From NCBI RefSeq assembly GCF_030384665.1, contig NC_083674.1:1-64000 (forward strand): a stretch of DNA of 64,000 nucleotides, read 5' to 3'. The translations under genes were made by a program, and so were the position numbers. The notes beneath the pieces were generated by a model, which made no database searches, had not been told where the DNA came from, and worked only from the letters and a program-made list of their open reading frames with translations. Source of the DNA: Lodderomyces elongisporus (taxonomy: Eukaryota > Ascomycota > Pichiomycetes > Serinales > Debaryomycetaceae). This document shows, piece by piece, positions 58,436-64,000 of this stretch. Each line of letters starts with the position of its first letter. The first letter of the stretch is position 1.

Positions 58436-61258
58436 ATGTTCAGCGCCATCTCTGCGGCAATAGCCAAAGCAGCGGCAACTAAGCCGATTCATTTTATCGT
58501 GATTCCAGCATTGCTTGCGTCGATTGCTTATTTGTCAATTGTGGATGATTATATTCCAACATCCGATGGAATCGAGTATTATTTTAGTGATAGTAAAAAG
58601 AGTAGCTTGATCGGATACAGCTCCAGCTCTAGCTCCCGCTCTAGCTCCAACAGTCATGGGTGGACCCCATTTGAAGGGGATATCAATGACTATAAACAAA
58701 TCACATTGGTACCTGTAAGATTTAGAAGCTTCCATTCGGTTTCCCCAGCTCCCAATTCCGTGTATGTGCACGGAAATGAGCAAGTGCTCAAAGTTGAAGG
58801 AGATATGGAAACAATCACTATTGATGGAGAAACTTGGAAAATGACCAGTGGACACATGAAATACTATGATTATGCGAGAAGAGGCTACTACAAGATTCTT
58901 AGCTCAATAAAACAAGCTGACAATTTCGATATCATTCTCATTACTGTTGCTTATATTGCAATGTGGTATACATTGATTAAAGTGTTTATTGATATGAAAC
59001 AGTTTGGTTCTAGATTCTGGCTCGCATTTTCGACCTTGGTTTCTTCAACTTTTGCATTTCTTTTTGCATTATTATTATCCAACAAATTGGATTTAAAAGT
59101 GTCATTATTGAGCCTTACTGAAGGCATTCCATTCCTTGTTTCTATAATTGGCTTTAAACATAAAGTATCTATTGCCAGCGTTGTGGCCAAGGCATCAACT
59201 GCATCTCCTGAAGATGTGCCAAATATCGTTTCACAAGCAATCTCGTCGCATACATTATCCATGTTCCGTGACCATGTTGTTGTTGTTGGTGCTTTAGGTG
59301 CATGTGCTGTTTACGCCAGCCACATTATCCCCTTGAGAAACTTTTGTCTTCTTAGTGCATTCATCTTGTCGATTGATTTGCTTCTCGTTCATACATTCTT
59401 TGCTGCCATTCTTGCTTTGAAAATTGAAATTAATCGTGCGAGAAGGACTGAGGATATGCAAGAGGTTTTGGAAGAAGATGGTGTCTCGTCTCTTGTTGCT
59501 GCAACTGTTGCTGAACAATCATCAACTATTGAATATCCAAACGAAAAGAATTTCTTCCACACACACTCCATTCTCTCATTTAAAGTGATTATGACTATTG
59601 GATTTGTTTCATTCCATTTGTTCTGGTTGGGTGGCTCGTGGATGGAAAGTCGTGGTGCGGCAACTGCGACTGATGATTTACTTCAACATATCCCAACATA
59701 TCCAGGAACAGTTCTTGTACTTCTTCCACCAAAGTTTTATGTGCATGGTTTTGCGTCACAAATTGAAGATTATATTTATCTTGTGTTTAAAACCATTAGT
59801 GATGCAATCAAGGATAGTTTAATCTCCAAATTCCTTCTTTTTGGTTTTGGTGTTTCCATTGTTTCCAACATTTACTTTCTCAATGCCTCGCGTTACCAAG
59901 TCACTGCTACGAATAAGCTCATTGAGTTTTCCAAACCAAAAGAGCCAGTCTTGGCCCATACGGCTGAGGAACGTACTAGTTTGCTTAAGGAAGGCAAGGT
60001 AGCCTCACTCAGTAATGATGAAGTTACCGCTTTGGTTACCAGTGGAAAACTTCCTCTTTATGCGCTTGAAAAACAACTCGGTGACAACACTAGGGCAGTA
60101 GCAGTGCGTCGTCAAGCGATTGAAACATTATCGAAAACCAAACTTGATCGTTTACCTTTTGCCAACTATGACTACGACAGAGTGTTTGGTGCTTGTTGTG
60201 AAAACGTTATTGGATATATGCCACTTCCTGTTGGTGTTGCGGGACCACTTGTTATTGATGGTAAAGAATACTTTCTTCCAATGGCAACCACCGAAGGATG
60301 TCTTGTTGCCAGTACGATGAGAGGTTGTAAAGCAATTAATTTGGGTGGCGGTGTTCAAACTGTTTTGACTAAAGATGGTATGACTCGTGGTCCATGTGTT
60401 AGATTCCCAACGTTAAAGATTGCCGGTGAAGCAAAAGTTTGGATGGATAGCGAAGAAGGCCAAGCCTCAATGAAGGAGGCTTTCAACTCCACATCGAGAT
60501 TTGCTAGATTACAACATATACAAACGGCATTGGCCGGAACCTTACTTTACGTGAGGTTTAGAACTACAACCGGTGATGCTATGGGTATGAACATGATTAG
60601 TAAAGGTGTTGAACATACGCTTAAACAGCTTAAAGAAGAAAGATTCCCAGACATGGAAGTCGTGAGTGTTAGTGGTAACTACTGTACTGATAAAAAGAGT
60701 GCAGCAATCAACTGGATCAATGGACGTGGAAAATCAGTTGTAGCCGAAGCTAGAATCCCGGAACAAGTCATTAGTCAAGTTTTGAAATGTGACGTTGATT
60801 CCTTGGTTGAAGTTAATGTCTCCAAGAACTTGATTGGATCAGCTCTCGCCGGCTCTATAGGTGGATTTAATGCTCATGCTGCCAATTTGGTTGCAGCTCT
60901 TTTCTTGGCACTTGGACAGGATCCTGCACAAGTTGTTGAGGGATCCAATTGTCTCACTTTAATCGATCGAGTAGGTACTGAACTAGTCATTTCGGTGTCA
61001 ATGCCATGTATCGAAGTCGGAACTATTGGAGGTGGTACTATTCTTGACCCTCAAGGATCAATGTTAGATCTCTTGGGTCTTCGTGGTCCACATCCAACGA
61101 ATCCAGGACAAAACGCACAACAGCTTGCTAAAGTTGTTGCATCGGCTGTCTTGGCTGCTGAGTTGAGTTTGATTTCAGCCCTTGCTGCTGGGCATTTGGT
61201 GCAGCTGCACATGCAGCACAATAGGAAACCAGCAGCCGGTTCTTGCATTAAAAGTTAG
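58436..61258 (+). CDS. HMG1: HMG-CoA reductase
   Basis: The 940-residue enzyme makes mevalonate from HMG-CoA, the controlled step of sterol synthesis. The N-terminal half is an ER membrane domain: a first segment at about 20-38, a luminal loop, then a cluster at about 165-345 that corresponds to the sterol-sensing region, and one more near 385. The catalytic domain (about 515-935) has ENVIGYMPLPVGVAGPL, catalytic Glu 620 (TTEGCLVAS), GDAMGMNMISKG (Asp 714), VSGNYCTDKKSAAINW with the catalytic Lys, GTIGGGTILDPQG, and the catalytic His in MQHNRK near the end. A CTG at 61205-61207 occupies the Ser of the conserved VQSHM segment. The ATG at 58436 is chosen; another at 58413 is out of frame. Confidence 0.96.
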   Translation: MFSAISAAIAKAAATKPIHFIVIPALLASIAYLSIVDDYIPTSDGIEYYFSDSKKSSLIGYSSSSSSRSSSNSHGWTPFEGDINDYKQITLVPVRFRSFHSVSPAPNSVYVHGNEQVLKVEGDMETITIDGETWKMTSGHMKYYDYARRGYYKILSSIKQADNFDIILITVAYIAMWYTLIKVFIDMKQFGSRFWLAFSTLVSSTFAFLFALLLSNKLDLKVSLLSLTEGIPFLVSIIGFKHKVSIASVVAKASTASPEDVPNIVSQAISSHTLSMFRDHVVVVGALGACAVYASHIIPLRNFCLLSAFILSIDLLLVHTFFAAILALKIEINRARRTEDMQEVLEEDGVSSLVAATVAEQSSTIEYPNEKNFFHTHSILSFKVIMTIGFVSFHLFWLGGSWMESRGAATATDDLLQHIPTYPGTVLVLLPPKFYVHGFASQIEDYIYLVFKTISDAIKDSLISKFLLFGFGVSIVSNIYFLNASRYQVTATNKLIEFSKPKEPVLAHTAEERTSLLKEGKVASLSNDEVTALVTSGKLPLYALEKQLGDNTRAVAVRRQAIETLSKTKLDRLPFANYDYDRVFGACCENVIGYMPLPVGVAGPLVIDGKEYFLPMATTEGCLVASTMRGCKAINLGGGVQTVLTKDGMTRGPCVRFPTLKIAGEAKVWMDSEEGQASMKEAFNSTSRFARLQHIQTALAGTLLYVRFRTTTGDAMGMNMISKGVEHTLKQLKEERFPDMEVVSVSGNYCTDKKSAAINWINGRGKSVVAEARIPEQVISQVLKCDVDSLVEVNVSKNLIGSALAGSIGGFNAHAANLVAALFLALGQDPAQVVEGSNCLTLIDRVGTELVISVSMPCIEVGTIGGGTILDPQGSMLDLLGLRGPHPTNPGQNAQQLAKVVASAVLAAELSLISALAAGHLVQLHMQHNRKPAAGSCIKS
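61205..61207 (+). other. HMG1: CTG codon at a conserved serine of HMG-CoA reductase
   Basis: The standard code would give LVQ-Leu-HMQHNRK. S. cerevisiae has LVQ-Ser-HMTHNRK and animal enzymes also have Ser before His-Met. Reading CTG as Ser restores the consensus, which supports the CUG-Ser code for this genome. Confidence 0.85.
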
Positions 61259-61578
61259 GAGTAGATTATATGAAAAGGAAAGAAAAATGGAAAACGAAAA
61301 AAGAAGAGAAAATGAGAGAAAATGAGAAAAGAGAAAAAAAATATAGAATTTAAATAAAAGTTGAATCTAGCATATTTGTTTGTTTATTGTTTCTATTTTT
61401 TATGTTTTTCAAAACTATGGTACAGAAAAAGGGAAAGGAAAATAGAATAGTAAACTAGTGTTGTAGTCGCCAATTAAACCGATACAATTAAAATGTAATA
61501 AAATGTAATAAAATATAATAAAATAGAATAAAGGTGGACTTTATTGGCAAATTTTTGTTACACAAACTTTAGCCATGC
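61259..61578. other. Spacer between HMG1 and VPS27 (convergent)
   Basis: Purine-rich GAAAAGAGAAAA runs (61270-61345) follow the HMG1 stop. Four repeats of ATAAAATGTAATA type lie at about 61490-61530 before the end of VPS27. Both genes terminate here. No gene is seen. Confidence 0.45.
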
Positions 61579-63375
61579 TTATAATTCTATCAATGCCTCC
61601 TCGTGTTTATTCTTTTCCTCGACTGCTTCTAAAGATGGAAATTTTGCCGATGCATCTTCATAAGCATGTGGGGGTAGAGTGCTTGATGCGTGACGAATAA
61701 ATGACTGTGTAGGCAATTCGTTGCTGAGATTTGAGTTGTCGTCGAGTGGCGGATAATGAGGTAAACTCACCATGTTTCCAGTACTGTTTCCACTCATCTC
61801 TGATGTAATTGGTTGTTCTTCTAGTTGTTGTTCTTGTTCAAAAGAAGGAGAAGATGCAGCTTGGTTGTGAATCTGCAGTTGATTAGGTTGTGGTGAAAGC
61901 TCCTCTTGATTGTATCCTTGTTGTTGGTGAGGTTGTTGATGTGACTGTTGGTGAGGTTGTTGGTGAGGTTGTTGATATGATTGTTGATATGGGTGTTGGT
62001 ATGATTGCTGATGCGACTGTTGGTATGATTGCTGATGAGGTTGTTGATACTCTTGTGGTTGACCCAATCTCAATTTCTTTTCCCAATATTGTTCATACAA
62101 CCTTGTAATGGTATTAATCTTGTTGCTCATTTCCAAAAATGTGGCATACTTCTCGTTTGCTTGTCTTAAACCTTCCTCTGTTCGTTTGAGCTCGTCAATA
62201 GGCAGTTGTGCTTGCAGCTGCGACGAATTCGATATTGATGAAGGTCTCAGTGAGTTTGAATTCATTTGAGCTTTTGATTTCGATGTCTTTGTTTTGAAAG
62301 GAATATTGTATGGATCCAGCTCTTCTATATTGTGAGATATAGAAGAATTGTTTTCCATAGATTCATTATTCTGGGGCTTTTGCGATTCATATTCTTGCAA
62401 ACTCAATTGTATAGCCTTTTTGAGCTCCTCATCTTCATCATTGCCAGTTTCGGTATTTTGCGATTCTCGTTGAGGAATTGAATCTACATAGCGACTATTG
62501 CTGGTGTTGTTGCTGCTGCTCGTTACTTTTCCAACTGAACTCTCCTTTAAACTCAACTCGATCGCCTTTCTAAGCTCCTCATCTTCGTCTTCGTGGCCAC
62601 TTCTTCTCTCTGCGTGTGGTTTTGATGTCTTTTTATTACGCTTGGCGTAACAATTGTCACAAACCCGCACAGGTTCCATTATCCCTAGATTCACCAACTT
62701 CATATTATTTGACGAATGGTCTTGGCAGTAAACACCACCACATGCACGACAATGGTGTTTTCTATTCAACATGGAGAATGGCGTATAACAAATCATACAA
62801 GAGTCGCTATCAATCCAGTCTGGTGGTACTTCGGAATCAATAAACTTGCTGTCGCTTGCTCCTCCGCCTACACTTTCGTCCGCTGTTGGAAAAGAGTACC
62901 CTTCCTTAACGAGTTCCTGGTATTTTTTCTCCACATAGTTTAGTTGCAATTGGCCCTGGAAAAAGTTTACCCATTGTTTAATGAGGGAGAGAATCAACTC
63001 GCCAACTTTATGTTCATCGTAGTTGTGGTCTTTGGTATTGTAATGGACTTTGAAAACAAAGTCGACCAAATAATCCATAAACTCTCGTGAGCTAATCTCT
63101 ACAAGAAAATGGAAACCACTATTTTTCACACACAAATCAACAAGTTTTAAAGTGCTTGTGAGTAGGTTAGGGTTCAGGTAAACCAAGTTTAACCGTTTTT
63201 TCAAACTCCTCATAGATTGCTGTGCTGGTAGTTTTTTTGACCTAATGAAATCCGTCACTTCAAGAGCAGTCGATAAGTCTAGTTCACCATTTGGAATAGA
63301 TTCCGAAGTGGCATCACCAATCTTATTGTCAAGTTCTAACTGCAATGCTGAAGTAGAAGATCCAAACCACGACAT
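61579..63375 (-). CDS. VPS27: ESCRT-0 subunit Vps27 (Hrs)
   Basis: The 598-residue protein sorts ubiquitinated cargo on endosomes. Domains in order: VHS (about 10-150; LTSTLKLVDLCVKNSGFHF), FYVE zinc finger (about 184-248; WIDSDSCMICYTPFS, RKHHCRACGGVYC and VCDNCY supply the Cys/His ligands and the PI3P-binding R(R/K)HHCR), and two ubiquitin-interacting motifs (about 263-280 EELRKAIELSLKES, and 313-330 EELKKAIQLSLQEY). A helical region that pairs with Hse1 follows (about 390-440). A Gln/His/Pro-rich low-complexity tract (coded at 61905-62060, QSYQQPHQQ repeats) comes next, then a disordered tail. All expected domains are intact. Confidence 0.95.
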   Translation of the reverse strand: MSWFGSSTSALQLELDNKIGDATSESIPNGELDLSTALEVTDFIRSKKLPAQQSMRSLKKRLNLVYLNPNLLTSTLKLVDLCVKNSGFHFLVEISSREFMDYLVDFVFKVHYNTKDHNYDEHKVGELILSLIKQWVNFFQGQLQLNYVEKKYQELVKEGYSFPTADESVGGGASDSKFIDSEVPPDWIDSDSCMICYTPFSMLNRKHHCRACGGVYCQDHSSNNMKLVNLGIMEPVRVCDNCYAKRNKKTSKPHAERRSGHEDEDEELRKAIELSLKESSVGKVTSSSNNTSNSRYVDSIPQRESQNTETGNDEDEELKKAIQLSLQEYESQKPQNNESMENNSSISHNIEELDPYNIPFKTKTSKSKAQMNSNSLRPSSISNSSQLQAQLPIDELKRTEEGLRQANEKYATFLEMSNKINTITRLYEQYWEKKLRLGQPQEYQQPHQQSYQQSHQQSYQHPYQQSYQQPHQQPHQQSHQQPHQQQGYNQEELSPQPNQLQIHNQAASSPSFEQEQQLEEQPITSEMSGNSTGNMVSLPHYPPLDDNSNLSNELPTQSFIRHASSTLPPHAYEDASAKFPSLEAVEEKNKHEEALIEL

Positions 63376-64000
63376 ATTAAGTAATGAAATTGTATAATGT
63401 GTTTGGAGCCAAGAAGAAAAAGAATGAAAACAAAAAAAAAAAAAACAAAAATAAAGAAGTGGGCTGGTGAGGGAATAGAGTGGAGGAAAATGTGGCTAGA
63501 TGTATAATTGAAACAAACAGTAACGATGGTTTAAGTATACTGAGTAAAGGTTTTGGGGTTTACTTTGCCTTCGATTTTGGTGATTTCGGACAGTAACACA
63601 AAAAGGAGAAGCAAAAACGAGAGTGGGATAGTAAATGTGCAAGTGTGAGAGAATAGAGAATGAGAGCTACCAAAGAACAAATATGAAAGAGTGCGAGGGT
63701 TATGTTACAAAGCGATAACGGGTCGCAAGATTGAAGTACTTTGGAGGCTGAGAGAAGAGACGGAAGAAATGGTGGAGACGGAAGAAAATAAATACAGCTT
63801 AAGTAACATGTTAACCATTGAATGTTAAACATCAGCATGGCATTAGACTTGTATGAATAAGATTCTACTTATCATTCAAACTACAATCTCTCTTTAGTAA
63901 AAAAAAAGAAAAAACAGAGTAAAACATTTCCAAGACTTCAGCACCTCAGGTTTCTTGCCCCCTTCTCCCTTCATCGCCCTTCTCCCTTCATCACCCTTCA
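63376..64000. other. VPS27 upstream region to the window edge
   Basis: An A12 run lies near 63430, just before the VPS27 ATG. Then comes G/A-rich sequence and a region of GAGAG motifs. The last 43 bases are a 17-bp tandem repeat cut by the window edge. No gene is seen; a neighbouring gene may start beyond 64000. Confidence 0.45.
63958..64000. repeat. 17-bp pyrimidine-rich tandem repeat, cut at window edge
   Basis: Units of CCCTTCTCCCTTCATC plus G or A repeat about 2.5 times up to the last base. Each unit itself holds two CCCTTC half-repeats. How far it continues is unknown. Confidence 0.75.

Overview
The window is the end of a yeast chromosome from the CUG-Ser (Candida/Lodderomyces) clade. 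Bases 1-471 are 19 complete copies plus partial ends of a 24-bp repeat. Its G-rich strand carries the Candida-type telomere core GGTGT-N2-GGATG, so the left edge is a native telomere read on the C-rich strand. Clade evidence: CTG codons are rare and fall where relatives have serine. The clearest is in HMG-CoA reductase (61205-61207), inside the VQ[S]HM motif; another is in RPS1 (49158-49160). Introns are few, short, close to the start codon, and use GTATGT and TACTAAC. Lodderomyces elongisporus or a close relative is my best guess, but the species is not proven.

Layout. 472-2234 is a gene-free subtelomere. 2235-33562 is ordinary gene-dense core genome: TUF1, a secreted acid phosphatase, a Sur7/claudin-like membrane protein, CNS1, SLI15, a PQ-loop transporter, gamma-glutamyltransferase (ECM38), a cytosolic carnitine acetyltransferase, MSB1, SKO1, ER mannosidase I (MNS1), STR2, a cytochrome-b5/MAPR-like protein and a Zn2Cys6 regulator. 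48879-63375 is core again: RPS1, a tricalbin, RPL6, FPR3, HMG-CoA reductase and VPS27. Neighbouring genes share no pathway, as is normal for yeast.

34096-46768 is an accessory island. It consists of two tandem copies of a divergent gene pair that I do not recognise from any named family. The plus-strand gene (Y) starts with an endonuclease/exonuclease/phosphatase (EEP) fold that keeps nearly all metal-binding motifs. In the full-length copy (1256 aa) this is followed by several Myb/SANT-like repeats, a glycine-zipper-like octad repeat and six copies of a 23-residue acidic repeat. The minus-strand gene (X) looks like a catalytically dead paralogue of the same fold with an acidic tail. Unit 1 has an intact X and a truncated Y; unit 2 has a decayed X and an intact Y. 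An inverted Y fragment lies between them. A conserved, hairpin-rich non-coding repeat follows X in both units. In unit 1 it is interrupted by two insertions that unit 2 lacks, so unit 2 supplies empty sites. One is a 290-bp solo LTR with a perfect 5-bp duplication; the other is a 724-bp LTR-like insert. The promoters and 5' halves of the two Y genes are almost identical in patches, which suggests gene conversion.

Other points: SKO1 has a small first exon that only appears when splicing is considered; RPL6 has a 5' intron; RPS1 appears to have an intron whose expected AG acceptor is absent. No tRNA, rRNA, CRISPR array or complete transposon was found.
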